Positions 22,190-33,876 of a stretch of 60,000 nt of DNA are shown in pieces (position 1 is the stretch's first letter; the number at the start of each line of letters is the position of its first letter). The stretch spans positions 30,879,396 through 30,939,395 of the forward strand of contig CM043960.1 of NCBI GenBank assembly GCA_014529385.2. Reading direction: 5' to 3'. The DNA comes from Adiantum capillus-veneris. Taxonomy: Eukaryota > Streptophyta > Polypodiopsida > Polypodiales > Pteridaceae. The position numbers and the translations under genes are program-made. The notes beneath the pieces were generated by a model that was given only the letters and a program-made list of their open reading frames with translations, did not search any database and had not been told where the DNA came from.

Positions 22190-22444
22190 GAAGTTAAGTG
22201 AAGTGTATTTGTTAGTGACTCCTTGCACAATGTTGTTTTCTCCTTGCGTCTTGGAATCTGAAAAGAAGAAAAAGTTAGATCCTGTCTTAATGTACTAAAG
22301 ACAATCAAAATTTATCGATTTAGTAAGCACCTTTCTATTGTTGAGACTGAATGCATACAATTCCGGCAAAAGTGGAAGTTCTTCACATGTAAGATCTACC
22401 CTGAGCTGTGCAAGAGTTATGCTTGACATTGTGTCCATCACAGT
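22190..22444 (-). pseudogene. 3' end of an unknown minus-strand gene, cut by E1 LTR
   Basis: On the minus strand, 22444-22332 encodes TLAQLRVDLTCEELPLLPEL...NNRK and ends at a GTGCTT donor. An acceptor (TTTTCAG) near 22260 leads to a short basic last exon that stops near 22190. The gene is convergent with the Ulp1-like gene. It is severed by the chromovirus LTR that begins at 22445, so the rest is not in this window. No family was recognised. Confidence 0.4.
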
Positions 22445-23572
22445 TGTAAGATCCCCAACCGCCAATACCAAAGATCGAGATGGGATCCTTGACAGGTCTC
22501 TAGGTCTGATAAAAATCAGATTCTCTAACAAGAAAAATCCAAGGAATAGACCTTTACCATTGACAATGGCTTGGGACTATAGCCTTAGAAGCAAATCTAG
22601 TCCTGTCTCGCAGTGGAAACAGGACAACGTATTCAAACGGCCTACAAAAAAATTCTTATTCCGGCTCTATAACTTCATCATTCAGATTATGGTTTCCTTA
22701 GCCAACGCTTTTTTCCCCCTAACATATGTGAGGGCACAACCGTTGTGGATTCCTCTTCCAAGTGAAGAAGTTTCTAAAACGTTTTAGTGCGCGAAAATGG
22801 ATAGTTACCTGACTAATCAAGTCCACCCGTCCATGATTGACAACCTTAGTCAATCCCCACTTACCACCCCGCACTCACACATGATTCAATTATTTTCTAG
22901 TTACTATCACATTATTTTAGCACGTAAAATAATAATTTCTTTTAACTTTTCATCACAGTAATTCCTTCAATCAATTATTAAAGACACCATTGAAAGCATT
23001 CTTTTAGAAAACAGACATGTTTAAACTTAAGACAGGGTACTATCAATCAAAACATTGTCCATAATAACCATGACCAGTACTCTTCTTGTCTCAAGACCAC
23101 CTAAGGGTGAAAAAAATGGCAACCATTCCTTATTTACAATCCGGAGTGGATAAACCCCCACCCAAGGTTCCGGGTGCCCATACACCAAACCAGTTGCCCA
23201 TACAACTGGGCGGCTCCCCTAGGATTAAAAACGGTATTCTAACTTATTTAGAAACATCAAGACATGACACGGAGTAGAAACTCATCGTTCATGGGAGTAA
23301 CCGACTTATCCGTGGCTGGAAAGACAATCATTATCATCAAAATATGCCAAGGAGTCGGAGGTGTCTTGAGACAAGCTATTTTAAGGATGATCAATCATAT
23401 CTTTCCTAATTCAACCAGTTTTAACCCAAACAATTCTTTCCTACATTATAAACAAATGCGCGTTGGAAGTTACCTTTTGTTTCGGCGAGTTTATCCTTCC
23501 TAACTTTACGTATGCAATGCTAACTTAAAAATGAACTTTAAAAGATTTTAAGTGAATAAAATAGAAATCCAC

Positions 23573-23734
23573 CTGGGACTGCTCGGCCATCTGCTGCTGG
23601 GCTAGAGCCTACAAATCTTTCTCAGTCGGCCTATGGCTAGGCCTAGCCTCATGGTCATTAGTGGCTTTGTTTTGCTTGTTGCTAACATCCTCTTTCTCAG
23701 TAAGAGGATTTTCCCTAGTTCTCTTTGGAGCCAT
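23573..23734 (-). pseudogene. LTR-borne exon of accessory protein (E1 3' LTR copy)
   Basis: 54 codons start MAPKRTRENP and end at a GTGGAT donor in phase 0. A premature TAG lies 13 codons before the donor. It is homologous to the exons at 42470-42310 and 54383-54544, and in function to the B-family exon at 29477-29337. The N-terminus is basic (PKRTR, possible nuclear signal) and the rest is acidic and polar. Confidence 0.65.
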
Positions 23735-24289
23735 GTCGGCAGCCTTATTAAAAGACTTAATCCATTAGAAGTTTAATTGAATAATCTTTTTTTTCCTTGT
23801 TTACCCAAAAATAAGGATTTTTGGAGTAAGTAGGTATCTTTAATAGTCAATTTGATGAGATATTCCTGCTCTAACTTATTTATGCTATAAGTAATTTCCC
23901 ATATTTACCATTTAGTTTGGGAAGTCCTTTAACTATGTTTCTTCTTAGTCTATCTTACAGTTTAACCTTAGTAAATTATAAATTTCTATCCACTAATGGG
24001 TTACTCTCCCTAAATTGTAATTGAATATGTTCTATCTTTAGTAATTTTCATAAATTTGATTAATAACCTTTTCCTCCTATACTTACGGTCTAAATTAGGT
24101 AAAATTTTACTGATAGTAATTTATTATACCATCCATTTATGCCGAGGTAATTTTTCCACCTTTCAATAGTGATTTGAGACTTCAAGTATTTATTTGGTAA
24201 TTAGATAAATTCGTTTACTAATTTCCCTTGTCTATTTTATACGCAAAATCGGTTACTTTTATTGAAGATAAATACCTAAACTTTTTATC

Positions 24290-25760
24290 TAAGGTTGGAG
24301 TATTTATCATGGATTTCCCAAGGTGTGTTCTACCTCTCATATTTATATCAAAGGATTTTGGATTAATGTACTATATTCCCACTTTTCTTTTTTCCTAAAA
24401 ATAATGTAAATTGTACTGAGATAATTAGGTGAACTAATTATCTGAGCTTGAAATAATTATCACGGATTCCCTAAGGTATATTTAACCTCTGATAAATAAC
24501 TAAAGTCATTTTGCATCTATTTGCTAATTTTCCCTATTTAATTTGTCCTAAAAATAGAGTATTTTTGCTAAAGTAATTAGGTAAGTTAATTATCTGACCT
24601 TCTCCTGATTATCACGAGTTCCCTAACACACAATTAACCTCCAATAAATAACTCAAAGCATTTGAAATCAATTTACTAATTTTGCCTATTTAATTTGTCT
24701 TAAAAATAGAGTATTTCTAATAAAGTAATTAGGTAAATTAATTAGCTAAGCTTCTCTTGATTATCACGGGTTCCCTAACACATAATTAACCAATGATAAA
24801 TAACGCAAAGCATTTGAAATCAATTTACTAATTTCCCCTATTTAATTTGTCTTAAAAATAGAGTATTTCTTCTAAAGTAATTAGATAAATTAATTATTTA
24901 AGCTTATCTCAATTGTCACTCGTTCCCTAACATCTAAATAACCTCTGATAAGTAGCTCAATTCAATTTGAATCTATTTGCTAATTTCTCCTATTTAAATT
25001 GTCCAAAAAACATAGTATTTCTGCTGAAGTACTTAGCTAAATTAATTATTTGAGCTTGTACTAATTATCATGGGTTTCCTAACACATAATTCACCACTAA
25101 TAAATAACTCAAAGCATTTGAAATCAATTTACTAATTCCCCCTATTTACTTTGTCTTAACAACATAGTATTTCTACTGAAGTAATTAGCTAAATTAATTA
25201 TTTAGGCTTGTAATAATTATCATGGGTTTCTTAGAATTGATTTAACCTCTAATAAAGCTCAATTCAATTTGAATCTATTTGCTAATTTCCCCTATTTAAA
25301 TTGTCCAAAAACAAGAGTATTTCTGCTAAAGTAATTAGCAAAATTAATTATTTGAGCTTGTCCTCATTATCACAGGTTCTTTAACATCTAATTAATCTTC
25401 GATAAATAGCTCAATTGAATTTGAATCTTTTTGCTACTTTCCCCTATTTAAATTGTCCAAAAAATAGAGTATTTCTTTTTAAGTAATTAGATAAATTAAT
25501 TATCTGAGCTTCTCCTAAATATCACGGGTTCCTTAACATCTAGCTAACCACTGATAAATAACTCACAGTATTTGAAATCAATTTATTAATTTCCCTTACT
25601 TAATTTGTTCTAAAAATAGAGTATTTTTGCTAAAGTAATTAGGTAAATTAATTTTCTGAGCTTCTCCTAATTATTAAGGATTCCTTAGAATCTAATTAAC
25701 GATTGATAAATAACTCAAAGTATTTGGCATTAATTTGATTATTTTCCCCTTTAATTTTCT
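24290..25760. repeat. ~150-bp tandem array inside E1 LTR
   Basis: About nine diverged units are marked by AATTATCTGAGCTT...ATTATCACGGGTTCCCTAA near 24448, 24596, 24752, 24900, 25046, 25197, 25347, 25499 and 25651. The reverse complement of the same array is in the solo LTR at about 52400-53880. It is AT-rich with no coding. Confidence 0.9.
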
Positions 25761-26716
25761 CTTAAAAAAAGTCTAATTTTGCCTAATTAATTAGCAAAAT
25801 TACTCAAAAAATTATAGGATAATTTTCCTAGCTTAATGACTATCTAATACAACTCTGATAATTACCTTAACTTAATCTAAGCTTAATTAATATATTTCCC
25901 ATTAATTCATGGTTAATTTGGCTAATTTCAGCCCTAATATGATAGGATAATTAATTAGCTTAACATTACCAAGCTTAATTACAACAATCAACAGAGAATA
26001 ACTAATTTAAAGAGGGTTTATGAGTATACATAGGCCTAATCTTTGATTTTTGAACAAAATAGCTTAATCTAACCTTGCTAATTAAGAAGGATTAGACTAA
26101 TTACCATTCAGGTTAATCAACTAGAGATTAATCTCTAATGATTTCTACGTAGTGTTCTCTCTAGATGAGAGAGAGACTATCAAGGCTCCGAGTCTGTCTA
26201 ATTGTGAAGCTAGGGGTCCTATTTATAGTTTTCTAGCACTCATAAGCTTTCACAGGCTGGAAATAGCAGTTGCTTGCAGCTCAAGCAGTCCCCAGGCTGA
26301 AGATGGCGCCCCTTGCTACTATTTGAGTCCCTAGCAGGTCAGTGATGACCCTCCCATTACCTGCTAGCTTTTAAAATGTCAATTCTGCCATATTTTGACC
26401 TATTTTTGCTTAATTGGTAAAATATCTTGTAAATATATGGGAGGCCTTTAATAAAGTCTATGCTTAAATGATTACTGCAACCCTTCAATTTTTCTTAATA
26501 AGTTAATTTACATTGAATCTTCCGAAAGGACTAACGGGGTCAAGTTTTGTCCGAATTTAAATCTGAAAATTTCTAGCCCGGGGTTTGCTATGCTTAAGAT
26601 TCCAAAAATACCAATATTTTCCATGGTCAGGTAATTCTACATTGCTTTTTAATAATCATATCAATTTGATTAAGCTTTATACAATCTTTAAGGTTTCAGA
26701 AACTGGAAACCTTACA

Positions 26717-27596
26717 ATCACCCCAACTTAAGAATTTGAGATGCCCTCATCTCAACCGATATTGGAAAATCTTTGAGAAGAGAAATTCATCCTCCCAAGT
26801 GGCATCTTCGAAAGGATAACCTTTCCACTTTACCAAATGTTACTGATTATTCTAAGAGTTCTTTCTAGTTTCTGGTTGGAGTTGCTTGTTAGTCAATATT
26901 TCCTCAAGAAACTCTTAGTGCTGAGCCCATCTTAAAAACCTTTACAACCCATTCGTATCATCTCAAAACCAGGTTAATTCAGTTCCATAAAAGATCCATA
27001 TATCCACCTTGTCAACATGAACGCGCTCGATCTAACTGACCATTCAGAGCAATCAGCGTTCGACAAGTATCATGTATTTTAGCTTTGCCAATCTAAACGC
27101 GCTCGGCGTGTTCTTGCCATTCTGAGCAATCTGCGTTCGGCACAAGCTTCCACCATTGCACCAGAGGTACCCCCTCTGTGCTCTAACCTGGTTGACCAAC
27201 AATATGTAAAGGGTTTTAAAAAGTTTCATACCAAGAGTTCTTTTCGGCTTCTTATTAGTCTCGTACCTTAATATTTTCATATTTGGGTCATTTTCCCAGG
27301 GACGTTATCGTGTGCACAAGAATGTGAGTTGGTTTCTTGATAACTACCTCATTTCTAAGATTCGAATTTTTCCTTCTTAACGAGAACCTCTTTATCATTT
27401 GCTAGATCTACCCTTAATTTCTTGATTGAATACTAACTTAACTTGAGATTCATTAAGTAATTTTTGGAGAAGAAAGTCATGTATACCATTACAATATGTA
27501 AGTAACTCAAGTTATTACATTATTGATTTATAGTGGTTTACAAAGCTCTAGGATTGCTAACTATGGCCAAGCGAGTGGCTCTTTTATCTTTCTTAT
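26717..27596 (-). pseudogene. E1 internal remnant: chromodomain end plus unassigned sequence
   Basis: On the minus strand, about 26830-26750 encodes HLVKWKGYPFEDATWEDE, the core of a chromodomain that in chromoviruses sits at the integrase C-terminus and directs insertion to particular chromatin. The sequence between this and gag (26870-27590) holds no pol, so about 3 kb is missing. A short duplicated motif AACGCGCTCG...GAGCAATC-GCGTTCG occurs at about 27020 and 27095. Confidence 0.75.
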
Positions 27597-28254
27597 TCAT
27601 AAGGTTGGTTCTCCTATGATTGCATAAGATCTGGCTCCTCTTGCTCTTCCTCTACCTCGTTCTCCATTTCTACCTCCTCGTACATTATCTCCTTGATTTT
27701 GAGGAATGAATCTAGCAGTAGTTTGAGGGTTTTTCTCTTTAGGATAGTTATTTCTATAGTGCCCCATTTGATTGCATCCATAGCACCTAACGTTTGGGAA
27801 GGTCTGCTCTAGGTTTACTACTGCAGCTAGTCCACGTTTTTGGTATCCTTGGATGAAAGTTCCCGTGGCTCGTCCCCTAAAGTTATTAGATCCATTATAG
27901 TTCCTTATAGAGTTGGTTCCTTCGGCTGCAAGAGGCTTAGCCCTGAGAAGGGCATCCTGTATTGATGTAGGCCTCATGGCTTCGAGACGTGTACTTAGGG
28001 GTTTGCTGAGGCCTTGACAGAAACGGGAAATTTGTTGCTCCATGGTCATCTGGGGAGCATACCGTCGTAAAGACACGAACTTGGTGTAGTACTCCTCTAA
28101 TGAAAGTCCTAGTTGGCGTAGACCAAAGAACTCGTTCATTTTGATAGCCTGATGTGAAGGAGGGAGATAACGTTCTTTGATTGCCTGCTTCATTTTCTCC
28201 CAAGATGGACTACTCGTGGGATTATCTCTGCAGTGTTGCTTCCACCAAATTTTG
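27597..28254 (-). pseudogene. E1 gag, C-terminal part
   Basis: Capsid-type retrotransposon gag (MNEFFGLRQLGLSLEEYYTK, then QISRFCQGLSKP) followed by a zinc knuckle CYGCNQMGHYRNNY, whose last Cys is Tyr, and an Arg/Gly-rich tail. It continues, across the element B insertion, from the N-terminal part at 40312-40130. Confidence 0.88.
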
Positions 28255-28928
28255 TGTGAGGTCCCCACCCCACCGTATCAACGGCGGATCTGATGCTGAA
28301 CCAAGTGGCCACTAGATCTATTGCGGAAGCAAAAAAAATGGTTCGGGGTTCGACTAGCGAACGATCTCTCATCACAAAGTGACTCGAATTCGAGCCTACT
28401 AGCAGGGAGATCTAGCTCCACCTCGCACGGGAAGCGTACTTGAGCTATCTAGCGATCCTAAGACCCACCTTCCAAGAGGAGAGAAGCCTCGAGTGCCTTT
28501 CTCCCCATGTTTCAGAGGCACGTACTCTCAAGAATTCCCCGCTCTAGGGGCAATGAGCATTACTAATATCGAGTAAGCACTATGGGGACAGAGAGTTCCC
28601 AACCAATCGGGACCACCCATATTGTAGGCATTGGCAACCTGAGCCAAGCCCCCACTTTCCACCCCCACACTCACACTTCCTTGTGTGACCTAATTACTAC
28701 CACAAAGGTTGTTCAACATAAACATTCCTTGTTTTAATTCCGAAGCACATTGTTCGTTAAGACTGCCCTTCAACCAGTATTGCAAACAACACCAAGACAG
28801 TATTCTAGTAAAAATTCTACTCAAACTTATTCATTAAAATTCCAATGTTCTGGAGGTACAACATCCCCCCTCCAGCGAGAGTTCACTCTTCCCATTGTCG
28901 CCTAGCTGCCCATACAACTAGGTATGTC

Positions 28929-29042
28929 CACCGCATAGAAAGCACGTCATGGACACTCCCACCGCATAGAAAGCAAGACGTGGGTTCCCACCGCATAGAA
29001 AGCAAGTCGTGGGTATCCACCGCATAAAAAGCAAGTCGTGGA
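28929..29042. repeat. ~31-bp minisatellite, four units, in element B LTR
   Basis: CCACCGCATAGAAAGCAAGTCGTGG-type units are repeated four times. They are absent from the middle LTR (36104-38474), where the surrounding segment is deleted. Confidence 0.85.
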
Positions 29043-29336
29043 TTCAAGAGCCCTTTAACGAGGAACTCTGCCCCCTGTGATCAGTAGAGGGGTCAGGACT
29101 GATTCAACATTGGAAATAAAATGAACATGTCGAGCTAAATTTTCCCTAGCAGATATTCTTTCCTATTGCAACCAGCATACCCATCAATCATTTCCTTCCT
29201 ACTTTAGAACTTAATGTACAATGAATTCAATGCCGAGGTTTCCGTCGGATTTCTCCAACATGTTTGGGGATATATTCATTCCTAACTAGACGTGTGCAAT
29301 GTTAGATTAAACAGCTTGAATGAAATTATGACCTAC

Positions 29337-29477
29337 CTCTTCCATTTCTTCGTCGATGGCCCGTGAGATGGCCGGTATTTGTTCCTCCATGGGAGCTTTT
29401 CCCTTTCCGTTCACCTTGCTCGTTCCTGCCTCGTGGTCGTGGGCTCCACCAAAGTGAGTCCTCTTAACCGGGGCCAT
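29337..29477 (-). CDS. LTR-borne accessory exon 1 (element B 3' LTR copy)
   Basis: 47 codons, MAPVKRTHFGGAHDHEAGTS...EEMEE, end at a GTAGGTCAT donor in phase 0. The frame is intact. The expressed copy would be the 5' LTR one (36903-36763). Confidence 0.6.
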
Positions 29478-31039
29478 TTTAAACTCACTACTTTAAATAA
29501 TTAACTTGAAGAAAAGAGCTAATGTCCGCAAGCGTCATAACAACCCAATAGATAGATTAGTAACATCAATTAATCCCTCCTATATGAGAGGTCTAGATTT
29601 TTCCATATAGCAATCATTATGGATGACACATAATCCTATGGGAACCGGATCTAAAGGTAATTACTCGGCTTACATGATTAATAATAATAGTATTTCACTA
29701 ATGGAATTACTAGAGAGATGAATTAAGTATGATTAATCTCTTTCCTAGCAACTAGATGATGCAGATTTATCTTATGCGTATGTGTGAGGAAAGTCGACTC
29801 GTAGAGACTTAATACCAGGTTAATTATTCCTTAATTACATATTAATGCATAAGAGAATGGATCTAATTTAGCTACATTGTTAATAAAAAAGTGATTTTTC
29901 ATCAATCTACACAGTTACCGGCTTATCGATTAATCACTATGCTACCTAGAGAGAGAAAATTCTGTTAATCATGCACTAATCATTAATCGAGGATGATGAA
30001 TGGCTGATAATTCAGCTTTGGAATGATGATTACTTAATAGAATATGGTTAAAGAGAATTTAGGGAGTAATTATAGTGAATTACGACTAGGAATAAGCATA
30101 ATAGACGAGAAATTTAGGTGGTGATGAAAAAGATTTGCAGAAAGCATTAATTAAACCGTGGTTACCGTGATTAAGGGCTGATGATCCTCTCGATTCTCTG
30201 ATCTCATCGAGCTTCTTGAGGCAAGAATTCGACAGCACCTCCCTCCTTGCTTCTCCTTCAAAAGGTGTGTGTTCCAGCAGCACCATCCCAGAGTGTGTGT
30301 AGGTGTGTGTGTGTGCACTGTGTGTGTGTGTGTGTGTGCAGGCCTTTAAATAGGCTCCTACAGGCTGAAAAATCGACCAGCCTTGCTAAATGCAACTGCA
30401 GGAGCACTCAGTCTTTGCATTGGCAAGTCCAGTTCCCCTACCCACCAAGTGTCAGGTTGGCTTGGTTAAGTGGCTCTGAGACTTAGTTACTGGCTTAGAA
30501 ACTCTCCCAAGACTCCCACAAGGCAAGAGGGCACCCCCTAGCTGCTAAAGCTGGTCTAGAGTGGGCTGGAACCTATTCCCATACAGCCTCGGGCCCCCGG
30601 TACCTCCCCGGACAATTTTTAGGAAATTTGGTTCTAGGCTAAAACGGGTCATACGAGTCGGATTTTGATGCCGAAAATTGCTATAGCAAGCTCTAACCAA
30701 GGCATACTGGCCCAAGTACCTGCCATATTTAGCAGCCCCCGGGGTCCAAAAATGCATTTTTTTGAAATTCGGGGTACAAGTGCAGTTTTTCGAGACGATC
30801 AAAACTGGACGGGTCGGGTGACCAAAAACTTGCTATTTTTGGAATTTTTTTTTCAAAAATTATTTTAATTCACATTTCGAAGCTTTAAAACATTCTAAAC
30901 ATCATGGCACTGACAGAATTTGGAAAACTGCTAAAATTAGTAACTTTTTCCATTATGTTCATTTCATGGTACAATGGTGCTCTTTTGATCGGGGTCAGAG
31001 ACCTTACAAACTCCCCAACGCGAAAAATTTGAGATGTCC

Positions 31040-32392
31040 TCATCTCAAGAATGTGTTTTGGTAATCTTTTATGAGGGTTGGTTCGTCCTCCCAAGTTGCA
31101 TCTTCTTCAGGGTAATCCTTCCACTTTACCAGATGCTCCGTGATAGTTCTGTTGCGTAACTTCCTTTCCCTTGTTTCCAGTATGTAGTCAGGTTGGAGCT
31201 CGAGAATTCCTTGTGCTGGCATGACTATCTAATCTGAGTCCAAGAATTGATTAGGGTTAGGAATATAGGGTTTGAGTAAGCTGACGTGGAACACATCATG
31301 AATCTTCAAGTTTGCAGGTAACTTTAGCTTGTAGGCTTGGTCACTCACAACCTTAACGATCTCGAATGGTCCACAATACCTTGGGCTTAGCTTCTTATAT
31401 CTGCCTAGTGATAAGTTGATTTTCTTTGGTCGGACTCGCAGAAAAACCTTATCCCCTTCTTTAAAATCTCTTTCTGAACGGTTCTTATCTGCATAGTGCT
31501 TATGTCTATCCTGAGTGGCTTGAATGTCCTGGCGAATAGCTCTAGTCTGTGCTTCCATATCTTCTAACATCTTTCTAGAGGCTTCTACCCTGATGGTTGG
31601 ATGTGAGAAGTTCAGTGGTGCTAAGCAGTTCTGTCCATAAAGAGCTTTGAAAGGTGACATTCCAATGCTTCTGTGTTTGGAAGAATTATAAGCATACTCC
31701 ACCAAAGGTAGATATTGTAACCACTTCTTTGGCTCTTCTGAACAATAGGCTCTGAGAATGTCCTCGATGACTTGATTAACTCTCTCAGTTTGCCCATCTG
31801 TCTGCGGATGATACGCTGTACTGAAGGCTAATTGTGACCCAATAGATTGGAAAAGAGAAGTCCAAAATTTTGATGTAAACTTGGCATCTCTATCACTGAC
31901 GATACGCTTGGGCAGCCCATGTAACCTAAAAATCTCCTTGATGAATAACCGACTAACATCTGAAGCAGTAAAGGTTATCTTTATGGGTATTAGATGAGCC
32001 ATTTTTGTGAGCATATCAACAACCACGAAAACAGAATCATACCCTCCTGTAGAAGGTAATCCTGTAACAAAATACATAGTAATGCATTCCCATTTCATCT
32101 GGGGTATGTGAAGAGGTTTAAGTTGCCGTGGTAACTTGATCCTTTTGGCTTTTATCCGCTGACAAGAAAGACATTGCCTCACATAGAGAAGTATGTCCCC
32201 TTTCATTCCACACCAAAAATAACTTCTCCTGATAGCATGAAGAGTCTTAGCATAGCCTGGATGTCCGGATGTAGGGCGATCGTGTGTTTCATACAAAATG
32301 GCCTTCTTTAAGACTGGATCTTTGGGTACACAGAGTCTATGTCTGTAGTAAAGACATCCTCCCATAAGAGAGTAATCTTTAGCTTCAGGCAT
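31040..32392 (-). pseudogene. Element B integrase with C-terminal chromodomain
   Basis: H2C2 zinc finger (THDRPTSGHPG, CLSCQRIK), then the catalytic core. The first catalytic Asp is Tyr (ITMYFVTGLP, codon 32072-32074), while SDRDAKF and the Glu of DGQTERVNQ are kept. After the core comes a GDKVFLRVRPKK barrel region and the chromodomain EHLVKWKDYPEEDATWEDE. A TAG near 31226 splits off the last 60 residues; the second cluster copy has CAG there, so it is a C-to-T change. The frame is offset from the RT part near 32400. Not functional. Confidence 0.92.
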
Positions 32393-32415
32393 CTTATTTT
32401 GCTGGACTAGAGATA

Positions 32416-33849
32416 CTATACGCTCGTATTATGGATCTCCCAGATAGGGTTATTTGGAATAGAGATAGTTCTGAGAAAGGATTTTCGGCTAAGGCCATCT
32501 ACAACTGCATTTTCCTTCCCTGGTCTATACTTTATGTCAAGGTCATATTCCTGTAATAGCTCTATCCATCGTCGTTGTCGCATATTGAGAATAGGTTGAG
32601 TAAAAATCCATTTTAAGCTCTTGTGGTCTGTAACTAGCTGAAACTTGCGTCCGAGAAGATAATGTCTCCATAACTTTAGCGCGTGAATAACCACTAAAAT
32701 CTCCAAATCATGAGTAGGATAATTCTTCTCGTGATCCCTCAGCTTTCGCGAAGTATAAGCCACTGGTCTTCCTTCTTGAGTAAGAAGTCCACCTAGAGAA
32801 AATTTGCTAGCATCGGTTGCTACTTCAAATTCCTTGCTGAAATCTGGAAGCTTTAAAATAGGAGCTGAGACCAAGAACTCTTTTAGTTTAGCAAAGCTAG
32901 ACTCGTGCTCTGTCTTCCATTCGATCCTCATTCCTTTCTTCAGGAGTTCCGTCAAAGGTGCAGCAATACGTGCATATTCTTTGACAAAAATCCTATACCA
33001 TCCCGTTATTCCAAGAAATCCTCTTACTTCGCTGACGGTGGATGGTTGAGGCCAATCAACGATGTCCTTGACCTTGTCTGGGTCCACTGAAATCCCTTCA
33101 GTCGATATGACAAATCCAAGATAGTTGACTTTTGGTGAGCAAAAAGTGCACTTGCTCTCTTTAGCGTAAAGTTGGTGTTTTCGAAGAAGATCAAGTACTT
33201 TGCGAACATGATCTTCGTGATCTGCCTCTTTCTTAGAGTAGATCAGAATTTCATCAAAGAAAACTAAGACAAAATCATCCAGGTAAGGTCTGAAAATATC
33301 CTGCATAAGTCGATTGAAGCTTGCAGGGGCATTTGTTAGACCAAAAGACATTACTGTGAACTCGTAGTACCCATACCTAGTATTGAAAGCCGTCTTTGGA
33401 ATATTCGATTCCTTGATCCTGATTTGGTAATATCCTGACCTTAGATCTATCTTTGTAAATATTTTGGCGTCGTGGAGTCTGTCCAAAAGTTCGTCAATCC
33501 TTGGAATTGGATACTTGTTCTTGACAGTTACCTGGTTCAGTCCACGATAGTCTATGCATAGCCTTAAGGTTCCATCCTTCTTCTTCTGAAAAAGAACTGG
33601 AGCACCCCAAGGAGAAGTACTGGGTCGAATGAATCCTTGCTCAATGAGTTTCCTAAGTTGTTCCTTGAGTTCGATGGCTTCCGGAAGTGACATTTTATAA
33701 GGTATTTTTGAGATAGGTTCACACCCAAGGATAGTCTCAATCTCATGATCTACCTCTCTGTGAGGTGGAAGATTCGTAAGGTCTTCAGGGAATACATCAT
33801 CATACTCCCTCAACCAGTCTGGCCGAAGTGAGTTATCTGATTGGTCCAC
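32416..33849 (-). pseudogene. Element B reverse transcriptase-RNase H
   Basis: The Ty3 RT domain ([39 protein letters not shown]) is followed by RNase H ([19 protein letters not shown]). The polymerase active site reads FFDE instead of Y-x-DD (Glu codon 33250-33252), so the second metal-binding Asp is lost. In-frame TAG separates it from gag-protease at about 33876. The length and order are otherwise normal for a chromovirus pol. Confidence 0.93.
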
Positions 33850-33876
33850 CTTGTTGAGTTTAACCGCATAAATTTG

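Larger units (their letters stand above)
6154..22444. mobile_element. Candidate large composite DNA transposon (transposase, H3-like, Ulp1-like genes)
   Basis: This block holds a DNA transposase (6154-8784, +), an unknown gene (10638-8836, -), a Pro-rich/coiled-coil gene (about 13400-12639, -), an H3-like ORF and Ulp1-like protease gene (14323-22057, +) and the end of another minus-strand gene (22444-22190). Arrays at 10681-11108, 13424-14255 and 20696-20905 share a core close to TTCGCTTGGTACTGACC and its inverse. That shared core ties the genes into one unit. The copia element at 14855-20117 is a later insertion. No terminal inverted repeats or target duplication were found, and the right side is cut by a chromovirus at 22445. 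Unity of the block is therefore inference. Confidence 0.45.
22445..26716 (-). repeat. E1 3' LTR, 4.27 kb
   Basis: On the minus strand it runs from TGTAAGGTTTCC to GGGGATCTTACA. The same family is seen at 41182-43165 (truncated) and 51554-57011 (plus strand). It is unusually long because it carries a tandem array (24290-25760) and a coding exon (23734-23573). Confidence 0.9.
28255..31008 (-). repeat. Element B 3' LTR, 2.75 kb
   Basis: On the minus strand it starts TGTAAGGTCTCTGACCCC and ends GGGGACCTCACA. Compared with 36104-38474 it holds an extra ~430 bp (about 28710-29140), which includes a minisatellite. It also contains a (GT)n tract near 30299-30339 and the MAPVKRT exon. Confidence 0.93.

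Noticed and set aside
23264-23503. Frame starting MTRSRNSS, repeated at 42001-42240 and 54582-54872
   Set aside because: Conserved only because all three lie in the same LTR family; it is antisense to the element and has no splice or domain support.
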